From the NCBI GenBank assembly GCA_949358305.1, contig OX442314.1, positions 27,019,118 to 27,079,117 on the forward strand: a DNA stretch of 60,000 nt, written 5' to 3'. The position numbers were made by a program, and so were the translations under genes. This stretch comes from Strigamia acuminata (Eukaryota; Arthropoda; Chilopoda; Geophilomorpha; Linotaeniidae). This document shows, piece after piece, positions 24,205 to 33,941 of this stretch; within the stretch, counting starts at the first letter, position 1, and every line of letters starts with the position of its first letter. The notes below the pieces were generated by a model that did no database searches, was not told the DNA's origin, and worked only from the letters and a program-made list of their open reading frames with translations.

Positions 24205-24215
24205 CAGTGATTTGA
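22719..24215 (+). CDS. hAT-family transposase with BED zinc finger, C-terminally truncated
   Basis: Starts at ATG 22719. The N-terminal BED finger (about residues 20-65) has CAICG and LKRHITTKH, i.e. the C2H2 set used for DNA binding. The catalytic RNase-H-like region follows, with TTADIWTS (first catalytic Asp), TDNASNFVKAF (second Asp) and RCSAHSINL (the conserved CxxH). An acidic loop of about 50 residues lies between them. Later TRWNSYFDS marks the insertion domain. Typical hAT transposases are 600-700 aa and end in a dimerisation domain that contains the catalytic Glu neighbourhood. Here the frame leaves the family after residue about 482 and the last 16 residues come from the palindrome. 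It is probably inactive, and recent because the rest is open. Confidence 0.88.
   Translation: MEAEAQKLIEARNKPVYDGKFFQCISFNGKNFSAKCAICGLSISVAAGSTANLKRHITTKHGTLLAEFIEHTKSATPARKRKAVEIDPESHGSQRTLNFPISDRISSSQKNCEEAVIRFIIMRWQPLRLVEDDEFRRLLKTFNPTYKPMNRVTLVKRISEKYDQIFDQLKINLEAQDYVCTTADIWTSHRKSFLGMTVHWLNENLERKSAAIAVQRFTGSHNYLEIARKLVSIHNKYGLDPSKVTKTITDNASNFVKAFRLFEHTESDAEAEEIEDEDEPIILQSVGDILTGPESITEVDSEFDFDLELPSHLRCSAHSINLIATADAATALKTNVYKRRYSSAMSKFQSICNKMNRSAQVAEKLHEVCHRFIPTPGITRWNSYFDSISVLISLESKLPNICQITSVDVFTNPELDFLKSWLRVMRPVATALDLMQGENAYLGMLLPTLKGIQVNLSNLQNSLHSNDVILHLVAAVSKGLTKRIFIILSMMNIRYSVI
24165..24199. repeat. Perfect 35-nt palindrome at the hAT breakpoint
   Basis: Two 17-nt arms (CGAATATTCATCATACT and its exact inverse) around one G. 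It sits where transposase homology ends. Confidence 0.95.
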
Positions 24216-24261
24216 CAATAAAAGTGAATCATAGTTTCATGATGCTTGCAATTGAGTATTT

Positions 24262-24600
24262 ATGACTAGAAATGCATTACAATGTACAGACATTGTAATC
24301 GATTGCTTAGATAACAGCCAAAATTTCAAAATTGTTTGCTTTCCAGACAAAGCAACCAATAATCAGAACAAACATGAGTTTTACATTTATATGTGCATAA
24401 AATTATATTTCTTAATGGAAATGACATTTTATAATAAAATACAATCAAAATTATATCAACTTAAATGGTAATAGTAATCACAAAACATAATAAAAATAAA
24501 AACTACTTCTCCTAGTGGTAGTAATACAGACTGGAGTTAGGAGTAATGCGGCTCGGCCAATGGGAAAAGGCCACCCTTTTGAGTCGGAACAAGAGATCCA
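24262..24600 (-). mobile_element. Fragment of the TACTC-family element
   Basis: The reverse complement of this stretch matches parts of the element at 2091-3196: the paired ACAATGTCTGTACATTGT motif, the GGTTGCTTTG/AAGCAAACAA block, the AATTTAATTGTATTTTATTA block and the terminal arm with GGCTCGGCCAATGGG. The outer TACTC end was not found, so it is partial. Confidence 0.6.
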
Positions 24601-25022
24601 AGATTGGTGTGAACACTGAACTCCGTGTGCCAAACAACTCCGTTCGTCAATCGAGTTCCCACAAATTGATTCGACGATTGGATTCGGATTGGAATTCATT
24701 AAATAATGTTAGCAGTCTGTAGCATTCTATTGTTGCGCATTATTCGATAATAAAATGGTGTTTTTAAAACCTGTTGCTACTAATATCCGGTTTGGTTTGA
24801 TTGAATCACATTTTGGTGTCAAGTCAATATCGGAACTCTGTTCAGTTGGATCTGATCAGGCGAATCAGACCCAGCCAAACTCGATCTGTTGGTGTGAACA
24901 TGGTATTTAGGGGACAGGTTAGGTGGAATCATACCTTTGATTGATGCTAAATCTTTGGGTGTTAACGTTTTGTTGCACAAATATTTTGAAGAACAGGTTT
25001 TAAAACAATCGAATAAATACAT
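24601..25022 (-). other. Host flank of retrotransposon E1, possible exon piece
   Basis: On the minus strand a frame of about 29 codons runs from the LTR edge at 25022 and ends in a plausible donor (TCAAAG/GTATGATT). It would be a host exon cut by the E1 insertion. I do not recognise the peptide, and the rest of the stretch shows nothing. Confidence 0.2.
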
Positions 25023-26608
25023 TGTGACGATTGACTTGGCGAGATACAAATTGCTTAACAGTTAACGTAGGAACTCGTGTGAAAGTGTAAAAGTACGGAG
25101 GCTTGTGATTTCTCAAATCATATGACAGTTTATTACAAGTCGGGAATTATATAAAACCTATGCCTACAAATGGCTAAATAACTTAGGTTAAATATACAAT
25201 GGGTTGGCAAAAGCCCTGAAATAATATCACTTGCGGTTTTCAGTCTCGTAATAAGAATGTGTAACTTTCTTATTACGGTGACGTAAAAGATGTCGTCTGA
25301 GTATGGTTCGAGCTTCCAAATGGTCCTGGATTGATTCTAAAATGGTGTGTAATGGTTAGGCTTGGGTGTGTTATATCCGAGAGGTGCGGTTGTCTTTGGC
25401 ACAATCATCACACGTATAATTATTGTTAATAATTATACAGCGCGATCATAAGAATGATGAAACAATCGGAATAAATATTCATGTAAATTCCATTGAATTA
25501 AACATGAGTATTGTGTTCACAAAGCTGGATAAATAACTATAAAAATAAAGAAATAATTAAAATAGCGCCGAGCTATTTTTTGCCCCGAGTGCAATCAACA
25601 TTTAAGTCAGACTTAAATGTTCCATCAAACCAACAACGAAATGAATCGAAGTATTTCGCAGGAAAGGTTATCCATCGCCGGGAAATTACTCCACTCGGTT
25701 CTGGCTGGCGGGAGAGTAACCGGGAAATTACTCCGCGTCGATTACTCTGATAATGCGTCTGTGAAATATAAATACTCCACTCTAGATTCTACATTACCAA
25801 TGCGTCTGTGAATTTTACTCCACTCTAGATTCTACATTCTACAACGGAATGTTGGCATGAAGCTGGAGGGAGTGCGTCTGTGGGTTGTACCCCACTCTAG
25901 ATACTACACTTAAATGTGTCTGTGAATTACTCACTCTAGTTACTACATTTCTACAACGGAATGTTGGCATGAAGAGGCGGGCAGTGTGTCTGTGAGTCTT
26001 CTACCCACTCTAGATACTTACACTAAATACAAAGTATTTCTACAACGGATTGTCGGAACGCAGAGAAGTATAATATGTGCTCAAGTAATATCAGTATCAA
26101 ACAAAAACAGAACAAGAGCGAGCTATATCCGTTTTGCAGGGGGATATATACTCGGTGAGGAGAATAGCTGTTCAGTGATCCAATGGGATCACTGGGCAGT
26201 CAAATCCATCCAATCCCAGATCATAGGAAGTGGATACTCAGGACATAGTCTTCTACTAGGTCCACTACAGGAACTGGATACGCAGGGCACACTTTGGATT
26301 AAGTCCCTTTGACTATAATCCAAAAGGAGTCCAACTCACAGTGGGTGATGAAGGGTGACTTCACCAGGTGTAAAGTTTGCACATAATTCAATAGAATTAT
26401 GTGACAAATAAATCAACTAGTATTTAAACATCCAAAAAGTATTCAAAAGTGTCCAAAGTTGCAGTGGAATAAAATATAAATAGTAATTTATATTTTATTC
26501 ACTCAAAAATTGTCGAAATTTGAAATTACCGCTAAAACGCATCAGCGCCATCTATTGGTGAAATAATCGTCCTATATTATCAAAGTGTATGACAGTGTAA
26601 CCGTCACA
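25023..26608 (-). repeat. E1 3' LTR (1586 bp)
   Basis: Bounded by TGTGACG...CGTCACA. It adjoins the polypurine tract at 26609. It holds a candidate polyadenylation signal (AATAAA on minus, 25129-25134), a TATATAA-type sequence just upstream, a hairpin (about 25413-25438) and a tandem-repeat zone (25745-26020). The U5-side third differs strongly from the E2 LTRs, while the rest is nearly the same. Confidence 0.93.
25745..26020. repeat. Tandem-repeat zone within LTRs
   Basis: Five copies of TGYGTCTGTGRRTT...CACTCTAGATWCTACA of varying length, with CTACAACGGAATGTTGGCAT interleaved twice and a third, diverged copy. The same zone is in the E2 LTRs (about 30770-31045 and 43150-43425). By position it would act in U3 as repeated enhancer-like sites. 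Confidence 0.7.
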
Positions 26609-26620
26609 AGTCCCCCTTAA
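26609..26620 (-). promoter_or_regulatory. E1 polypurine tract
   Basis: Minus-strand TTAAGGGGGACT directly before the LTR start TGTGACGG. It primes plus-strand DNA synthesis. Confidence 0.85.
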
Positions 26621-27271
26621 ATATATGTTAATTCCATTGAATTTACATACTATTTACTCATATCTTGAGGATCAAGATCACACTGTCATCTAGGAAGTTC
26701 GAGCTGTAATCCTTGGTAAGTAAAAACCTTTATTTTATATCTTAATAGTATAAATAAAGAGTATTTCTTAATCAAATGCTTCAAAAAATATTTATTCGGG
26801 TTATAAAACTTCCAATTATCAATAATAACTTCCATCTCTCTTTACAGGTGGACTTACAACTGCATTAAGAAAAGGCGATAACTTAAACTAACATCAAACT
26901 CTTGTACCAAACAAATGATTAATAAAATTTAACAATTATTTTCACAAAACTTAACTTCTCACTGGAAATATAATGATTTGCAAAATAACACTTTACACGT
27001 TAAAATTCAAGTATTAAAATTAGTATTTTTATAAACAAACTCACATTGACTCGTAATCAAATTTTAACGAAATTGTTAATTTAAATATTAAAGATCTTTG
27101 AATCATTCACAAAAAACGGCATAAAATACACCTGAACCTGAACCTGACTCAATCTTTGTTTCATCTCGGGTTGGGAATGAAGATGGAAGAATTGAACTCG
27201 CTACCTCTGGTCTTGCCCTTAAAAGGGGAAATGTTGGGAAAGTAGCGGATCCCGACATCGTTGACGCTTTT
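26621..27271. other. E1 region between ORFX and 3' LTR
   Basis: About 650 nt of AT-rich non-coding sequence following the ORFX stop. It is closely conserved in E2 (31641-32285), and no gene is seen. Confidence 0.6.
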
Positions 27272-28927
27272 TTAGTCCAACTCTTCATCCTCAATGAATC
27301 CTTCCATGGACGTAACAACTTCCGAGGTGGCTGCGGGTGGAGAGTTAAGTTGAATAGTTACCAATTCCGGTACTTCGTCCGGTTCAACGTCATGGTTCAG
27401 TGGATCCAGGAGCATTCTGTGTTGCTCCTCGGTGAATACTTCCAGGGGATCAGGCCCTCCTAACGGAATGGTGTTAGCGCTGGTTGGCTCGGAAAAAACC
27501 AAGTGATGGTCGGGTAAGCCAGAGTGCCATCCCTCACGAATCAACGGGTGAGCTGCTGCTGAGACCTGCTGCAAAATCTTACACCAAATAAAAGAGCGAG
27601 TTTGAAAAGATTCCGGCCGAGATGGATGAAAAATCCATTGGATCACGGCCAGCGGCACGCTTAAATCTGGAATTCGGTCATTCGAAATAGACACACTAAT
27701 ACGCTTAGCTGCTTCCAATAAAATTGGGAAATAATGTTCCACTTCCGCCTTAGTTTGTTCTGTGAGTGACATGCTTGGTCTCGGCATATATGGATGAACC
27801 AGTAAAATGACCGGTTCAGCAGCGTCGCTTACTTCTGGGAGCGGAATAGTCGCTACAATCATGTTGTTAGCCGATGTTCCCTCTGGAAAAGCGGCGGTTT
27901 GCAGACCAGAATCGGATGCCACCGGCGGAGAATCAGACGCAGTAACTGACGTTGGAAGGTTTTCCGCCGAGACAACTGGAATTCCATCAATCGCAGGGGT
28001 GGGAGTTTCCGGCTCGCGTTGTGGCTCCGTAAATCCTCCTCGTGGAGTCGAGGTGCTGGACATTTGCGCCGGGTCTACATAAATAGCCTGCTCCGGGCCC
28101 TGATGGATGAGGCCACATTCGCGGCACATCGCCCAATTGCGTGCTGTTGGCGTACTTAGCCCTTTGACGATGAAAGGAAGAATTTCCTCGTTCCACATGC
28201 TCGATATGGCAACGCGCTTACCACCGTGACAGTTCACGCAGACTACGGCGTGAATGCCGGACAGAAGGGAGGATAACCACCCGCATCCTGCGCATAAAGG
28301 GCAGAACATGAGCTTCGACTTCGGCATGATGTTGGTTCCCAAGGCGGCAGCTTCCATATCGCGAAATACATGTTCTCGCCGTTGCTTCCGATAACTCGGT
28401 AAGTTGAGCTCCGATAATGAGCGAGCTTGCGATGTTGGGCGGGTCAACGCTTCGGATGAAGATGCCAACGTGGACTTGGTGGGTCCCTTGGTTTTGCCTG
28501 TCTTGCCTCGACTAGCGGTATCGCGAGGATTTCGTGGTCGGGCAAACTGTCTGCTGGTAGTCTGAGGTGGGGCTTCTTCATAAGATTCTTCTTCTTGTGA
28601 GAAGTCGTCTTGGCGCCGTCTCCTTGAAGCAGAACGGGAGTATTGTGACGAGTCGTCAGAAAAATCCCAATTCGGAGTCTCGTGGGGCGCATCATAGGTT
28701 ACGACACGCTGACTAGCTTGACGGCCTCTGGAAGGACGCGAGTCGGTCGGGCTAACACCCATGGCGGTCCTAATTCGTGGTGGTACGAGATCCGGATTAT
28801 CTCGGGCCCAGTTGGCGACGAGCTCGGGGTCAGAGGAGGGATTAACAAAGCGATAATCCGTCTCTTCCGACTTTTCTGGATCCCAATGCACGTACTGTCG
28901 CTTGCTAGCACGACCTCGGCGACTCAT
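27272..28927 (-). CDS. ORFX of E1: accessory protein with six-cysteine zinc module
   Basis: A 551-aa protein in the envelope position of the element, but with no signal peptide, membrane segment or protease site. Residues 1-50 carry a basic start and the NWARDNPDLVP motif. Residues 60-190 are Arg/Ser/Gln-rich and disordered. Residues 209-271 hold CPLC, CVNC and CREC in the spacing C-x2-C-x17-C-x2-C-x34-C-x2-C. A Pro/Thr-rich linker follows, then a C-terminal helical domain around HYFPILLEAAKRI and an acidic tail. I chose ATG 28927 because it is shared with E2; the in-frame ATG at 28966 is out of frame in E2. No known family is recognised. A nucleic-acid-binding or host-interaction role is only inference. 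Confidence 0.85.
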   Translation of the reverse strand: MSRRGRASKRQYVHWDPEKSEETDYRFVNPSSDPELVANWARDNPDLVPPRIRTAMGVSPTDSRPSRGRQASQRVVTYDAPHETPNWDFSDDSSQYSRSASRRRRQDDFSQEEESYEEAPPQTTSRQFARPRNPRDTASRGKTGKTKGPTKSTLASSSEALTRPTSQARSLSELNLPSYRKQRREHVFRDMEAAALGTNIMPKSKLMFCPLCAGCGWLSSLLSGIHAVVCVNCHGGKRVAISSMWNEEILPFIVKGLSTPTARNWAMCRECGLIHQGPEQAIYVDPAQMSSTSTPRGGFTEPQREPETPTPAIDGIPVVSAENLPTSVTASDSPPVASDSGLQTAAFPEGTSANNMIVATIPLPEVSDAAEPVILLVHPYMPRPSMSLTEQTKAEVEHYFPILLEAAKRISVSISNDRIPDLSVPLAVIQWIFHPSRPESFQTRSFIWCKILQQVSAAAHPLIREGWHSGLPDHHLVFSEPTSANTIPLGGPDPLEVFTEEQHRMLLDPLNHDVEPDEVPELVTIQLNSPPAATSEVVTSMEGFIEDEELD

Positions 28928-30038
28928 TGCATCTTCAAGAAAAATATAAATTTTATTTGAGAACATGAATCAAACCGTCGGTAATTAATTTAATTTCAAA
29001 TTAAATTAATTGTCGACCAACAACTGGATTAATTTCACAATTAATTCTTAAGTTCCTTTTGTTAGCGGGTTTCCTTCATTTGTTGAATAATTATTAAAAT
29101 TAATAATTATTCTTGACTCGGTAGATAATTTCATCTTATCTTTTAAAACAATATCGTTGACAAAATATTCAAATTAGTGTTTATTAAATAAAATAAACCT
29201 AATTTTTGCATCTAAACGACATAATAACTAAAAAACCTGTCAAAATATTGAAAAATATTTTTGCAATATTTTTAGTATCTGACAATATACATGATTTTTA
29301 ACTGTACGAATAACTCTATAATTTGTCCGAGTAAAAATCTATCACCGACATCTGGTGGCGTTTGTTATTATCATACACGTGACTTGTTAACACCAATTTC
29401 AAAGGAATTTTAAGAGACATTTTATGTTCATAAAATAAACACTTACTAACTAGGTGGAGTCCTAGAAGGGTATATTTGGCTAGTTTAACGTCTAGCTTCA
29501 CGTATTTGCGAGGGCTGCCCGATTCCGGCGACGTTGGCCGATAAAAACGTTGTGCGGCGCGTGCGAATTCTAAGTCTGCCGTAATGAACGCTTAACCAAA
29601 ATAAATGTTGTCAATTAATGTCAAAATATTATAAATTTTGACAAAATATTGCTTAAATATTTACCGGGAATTCACTTAGTGAGTTCGTGAAAGGCTTACT
29701 CGCGATTTGTCCACGAGATGGTTTCGATAATCAACGTCGTGTCGATAATTTCTGAATTTGAACTGATATTCGTCAAATGAAAAAATCAGTAAAATAAACG
29801 ATAAGTGTTCAAAATCATCTAGATTTTAACTCACTAAATTTCAGCGAAAATCCGTTAAAGCGTCGAAGAGTTGAGAATAATCCTTGGTTTCAGTCCAGTG
29901 TAAAACTTGGTGAACAAGTGAGTGATAATCTCAGACCAGGGGTTAAGGGGAGTTTCGAGGAGTAATTTGATTGGTTTGTAATTACTCATCTCGAAGTTTC
30001 TATTAACCCAAAGGGGGAAACATAGTTTCAAGTAAATG
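28928..30038. other. E1 pol-ORFX spacer, lower half up to the E2 insertion
   Basis: AT-rich and non-coding. Just upstream of the ORFX ATG the minus strand reads TTTATATTTTTCTTGAAG/ATG, a fair splice acceptor. A CTCF-like half motif lies at 29346-29360. The last four bases (AATG, 30035-30038) are the target duplication of E2. Confidence 0.55.
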
Positions 30039-31628
30039 TGTGACGATTACCTTCTGGAGATAGCAATTGCTAAACTAAAGTGTGAACTATCTGTGTGAAA
30101 ATGTAAAATATGCAAACCTGATGTTTTCTCAAAGCATATAACATTTATTCCGGTTTGAACCTTATATAAATACTATGCCTACAAGTGGCTAAAATGACGA
30201 TAAGTTAAACTATACAGTTATTTGGCAAAAGCCCTGAAATAATATCATTTGAAGGCTTCAGTCATGCAATAAGAATTTGTAACGGTCTTATTGCTGTGAC
30301 GTAAAAGATGTCATCTATGAATGGCTTTGGCTTCTAAATGGTCCGGGGTTTGGTTCTAAAAGGCGTGTAAATGGTTAGGCTGGGTGGGTTATATCCGAGA
30401 GGTGCGGTTGACTTTTCTGTATCGTCACACACATCGCATCGCAGATAATTATTGTAATCAATAATTATTGCGAGATGTAACAATGTGAGAATAAATATTC
30501 ATATTAATTCTATGGAAGTAATCATGATATTTTAGAGTCACAAACTTAACTAAAACTATGAAAATAAGTAAAATATATTAAAATAGCGCCGAGCTATTTT
30601 TTGCCCCGAGTGCAATCAACATCTAAGTTAGACTTAAATGTTCCGTCAAACCAATAACGAATTGAATCGAAATATCTCGCAGGAAAGGTTATCCATCGCC
30701 GGGAAATTACTCCACTCGGTCCTGGCTGGCGGGAGAGTAACCGGGAAATTACTCCGCGTCGATCACTCTGATAATGCGTCTGTGAAATATAAATACTCCA
30801 CTCTAGATTCTACATTACCAATGCGTCTGTGAATTTTACTCCACTCTAGATTCTGCACTCTACAACGGAATGTTGGCATGAAGCTGGAGGGAGTGTGTCT
30901 GTGGGTTGTACCCCACTCTAGATACTACACTTAAATGTGTCTGTGAATTACTCACTCTAGTTACTACATTTCTACAACGGAATGTTGGCATGAAGAGGCG
31001 GGCAGTGTGTCTGTGAGTCTTCTACCCACTCTAGATACTTACACTAAATACAAAGTATTTCTACAACGGATTGTCGGAACGCAGAGAAGTATAATATGTG
31101 CTCAAGTAATATCAGTATCAAACAAAAACAGAACAAGAGCGAGCTATATCCGTTTTACAGGGGGATATATACTCGGTGAGGAGAATAGCTGTTCAGTGAT
31201 CCAATGGGATCACTGGGCAGTCAAATCCATCCAATCCCAGATCACAGGAAGTGGATACTCAGGACATAGTCTTCTACTAGGTCCACTACAGGAACTGGAT
31301 ACACAGGACACACTTTGGATTAAGTCCTTTTGACTATAATCCAAAAGGAGTCCAACTCACAGTGGGTGATGGGGGGTGACTTCACCAGGTGTAGAGTTTG
31401 CACATAATTCAATAGAATTATGTGACAAATAAATCAACTAGTATTTAAACATCCAAAAGTATTTAAAAGTGTCTAAAGTTGCAGTGGAATAAAATATAAA
31501 TAGTAATTTATATTTTATTCACTCAAAAATTGTCGAAATTTGAAATTACCGCTAAAACGTATCAGCGCCATCTATTGGTGAAGTAATCGTCCTATACTAA
31601 CAAAGTGTATGACAGTGTAACCGTCACA
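30039..31628 (-). repeat. E2 3' LTR
   Basis: TGTGACG...CGTCACA, 1590 bp, aligned base for base with 42419-44008 at a fixed offset of 12,380. AATAAA on minus lies at 30144-30149, the AATAATTATT hairpin near 30443-30470, and the AGATGGCGC block at 31565-31578. Confidence 0.95.
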
Positions 31629-31640
31629 AGTCCCCCTTAA
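31629..31640 (-). promoter_or_regulatory. E2 polypurine tract
   Basis: Same sequence and position as in E1: purine run AAGGGGGACT ending at the LTR. Confidence 0.85.
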
Positions 31641-32285
31641 ATATATGTTAATACCTGTATTAACATACTATTTATCCCGAATATCTTGAGGATCAAGACC
31701 ACACTGTCATCTATGGAACTGGAGCTGTAATCCTTGGTAAGTAAAAACCTTTATTTTATATCTTAATAGTATAAATAAAGCGTATTTCTTAATCAAATGC
31801 TTCAAAAAATATTTATTAGGATTATAAAACTCTCAATTATTAATAATAATTCCAATCTCTCTTTACAGGTGGACTTACAACTGTATCAAGAAAAGGCGAT
31901 AACTTAAACTAACATCAAACTCTTGTACCAAACAAATGATTAATAAAATTCAACAATTATTTTCACAAAACTTAACTTCTCATTGGAAATATAATGATTT
32001 GCAAAATAACACTTTACACGTTAAAATTCAAGTATTAAAATTAGTATTCATACAAACAAACTCACATTGACTCGTAATCAAATTTTAACAGAATTGTTAG
32101 TTTAAATATTAAAGATCTTTGAGATATTCACAAAAACGGCATAAAATACACCTGAACCTGACTAAATCTTTGTTTCATCTCGGGTCAAGAAAATGGAGAT
32201 GGAGAAAATGGACTCGTTACTTCTGGTCTTGCCTTAAAAGGGAAGATATCGGGAAAGTAACGGATCCCGACATCGTTGACGCTTT

Positions 32286-33941
32286 CTAGTCCAACTCTTC
32301 ATCCTCAATAAATCCTTCCATGGATGTGACAACTTCCGAGACGGCTGCGGGTGGAGAATTAAGTTGAATAGCTACCAATTCCGGTACTACATCGGGCTCA
32401 ACGTCATGGGCCAGGGGATTCAGGAGCATTCTGTGTTGTTCCTCGGTGAATACTTCCAGGGGATCAGGCCCTCCTAACGGAATGGTGTTAGCGCTGGTTG
32501 GCTCGGAGAAAACCAAGTGATGGTCGGGTAAGCCAGAGTGCCATCCCTCACGAATCAATGGGTGTGCTGCTGCTGAGACCTGTTGCAAAATCTTACACCA
32601 AATAAAAGAGCGGGTTTGAAAAGATTCCGGCCGGGATGGATGGAAAATCCATTGGATCACGGCCAGTGGCACGCTCAAATCTGGAATTCGGTCGTTTGAA
32701 ATCGACACACTAATACGCTTAGCTGCTTCCAATAAAATTGGGAAATAATGTTCCACTTCCGCCTTAGTTTGCTCCGTGAGTGACATGTCTGGTCTCGGCA
32801 TATATGGGTGGACCAGTAAAATAACCGGTTCAGCAGCGTGGCTTACTTCTGGGAGCGGAATAGTCGCTACAATCATGTTGTTAGTCGATGTTCCCTCTGG
32901 AGAAGCGGCGGCTTGTGGACCAGAATCGGATGCAACCGGCGGAGAATCAGACGCAGTAACTGACGTTGGAAGGTTTTCCGCCGAGACAACTGGAGTTCCA
33001 TCAATCGCAGGGGTGGGAGTTTCCGGCTCGCGTTGTGGCTCTGTAAATCCTCCTCGTGGAGTCGAGGTGCTGGACATTTGCGCCGGGTCTACATAAATAG
33101 CCTGCTCTGGGCCCTGGTGGATGAGGCCACATTCACGACACATCGCCCAATTGCGTGCTGTCGGCGTACTTAGCCCCTTGACGATAAATGGAAGAATTTC
33201 TTCATTCCACATGCTGGATATGGCAACGCGCTTACCACCGTGACAGTTCACGCAGACTACGGCGTGAATGCCGGATAACAAGGACGACAACCATCCGCAT
33301 CCTGCGCATAATGGGCAGAACATAAGCTTCGATTTTGGCATGATGTTAGTGCCCAAGGCGGCAGCTTCCATATCTCGAAATACATGTTCTCTTCGCTGCT
33401 TACGGTAACTTGGCAAATTTAGCTCTGATATCGAGCGAGCCTGCGAGGTTGGGCGAGTCAACGCTTCGGATGAAGATGTCAGCGTGGACTTGGTGGGTCC
33501 TTTGGGCTTGCTGGTTTTGCCTCGACTAGCGGTATCGCGAGGATTTCGTGGTCGGGCAAACTGCCTGCTGGTGGTCTGAGGTGGAGCTTCTTCAACCGAT
33601 TCTTCTTCTTGCGAGAAGTCATCTTGGCGCCGTCTCCGTGAAGCAGAACGGGAGTATTGTGACGAGTCGTCAGAAAAATCCCAATTCGGAGTCTCGTGAG
33701 GCGCATCATAGGTTACGACGCGCTGACTAGCTTGACGGCCTCTGGAAGGACGCGAGTCGTTCGGACTAACGCCCATGGCGCTCCTAATTCGTGGCGGTAC
33801 GAGATCCGGGTTATCACGGGCCCAGTTGGCGACGAGCTCGGGGTCAGAGGAGGGATTAACAAAGCGATAATCCGTCTCTTCCGACTCTTCTGGATCCCAA
33901 TGTACGTATTGTCGCTTGCTAGCACGACCTCGGCGACTCAT
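32286..33941 (-). CDS. ORFX of E2: accessory protein with six-cysteine zinc module
   Basis: 551 aa from ATG 33941, nearly identical to the E1 copy. Cysteines fall at about residues 209, 212, 230, 233, 268 and 271, plus an extra one at 215. The His at 226 and 235 could also bind zinc. Conserved surroundings are CPLCAGCGW, CVNCHGGKR and NWAMCRECG. The N-terminal third is basic and Ser/Arg-rich, the C-terminal domain carries YFPILLEAAKRI and HSGLPDHH, and the tail is acidic (EDEELD). It starts over 1.3 kb after the pol stop, too far for simple read-through, so a separate or spliced RNA is likely. Differences from E1 are mostly single residues, which suggests selection to keep the protein. Confidence 0.87.
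   Translation of the reverse strand: MSRRGRASKRQYVHWDPEESEETDYRFVNPSSDPELVANWARDNPDLVPPRIRSAMGVSPNDSRPSRGRQASQRVVTYDAPHETPNWDFSDDSSQYSRSASRRRRQDDFSQEEESVEEAPPQTTSRQFARPRNPRDTASRGKTSKPKGPTKSTLTSSSEALTRPTSQARSISELNLPSYRKQRREHVFRDMEAAALGTNIMPKSKLMFCPLCAGCGWLSSLLSGIHAVVCVNCHGGKRVAISSMWNEEILPFIVKGLSTPTARNWAMCRECGLIHQGPEQAIYVDPAQMSSTSTPRGGFTEPQREPETPTPAIDGTPVVSAENLPTSVTASDSPPVASDSGPQAAASPEGTSTNNMIVATIPLPEVSHAAEPVILLVHPYMPRPDMSLTEQTKAEVEHYFPILLEAAKRISVSISNDRIPDLSVPLAVIQWIFHPSRPESFQTRSFIWCKILQQVSAAAHPLIREGWHSGLPDHHLVFSEPTSANTIPLGGPDPLEVFTEEQHRMLLNPLAHDVEPDVVPELVAIQLNSPPAAVSEVVTSMEGFIEDEELD

Noticed and set aside
25986-26312. A 108-codon plus-strand frame repeated in three LTRs (also 31007-31333 and 43387-43713)
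   Set aside because: It is antisense to the element, begins with GTG, overlaps the tandem-repeat zone, and is conserved only because the LTRs themselves are nearly identical.
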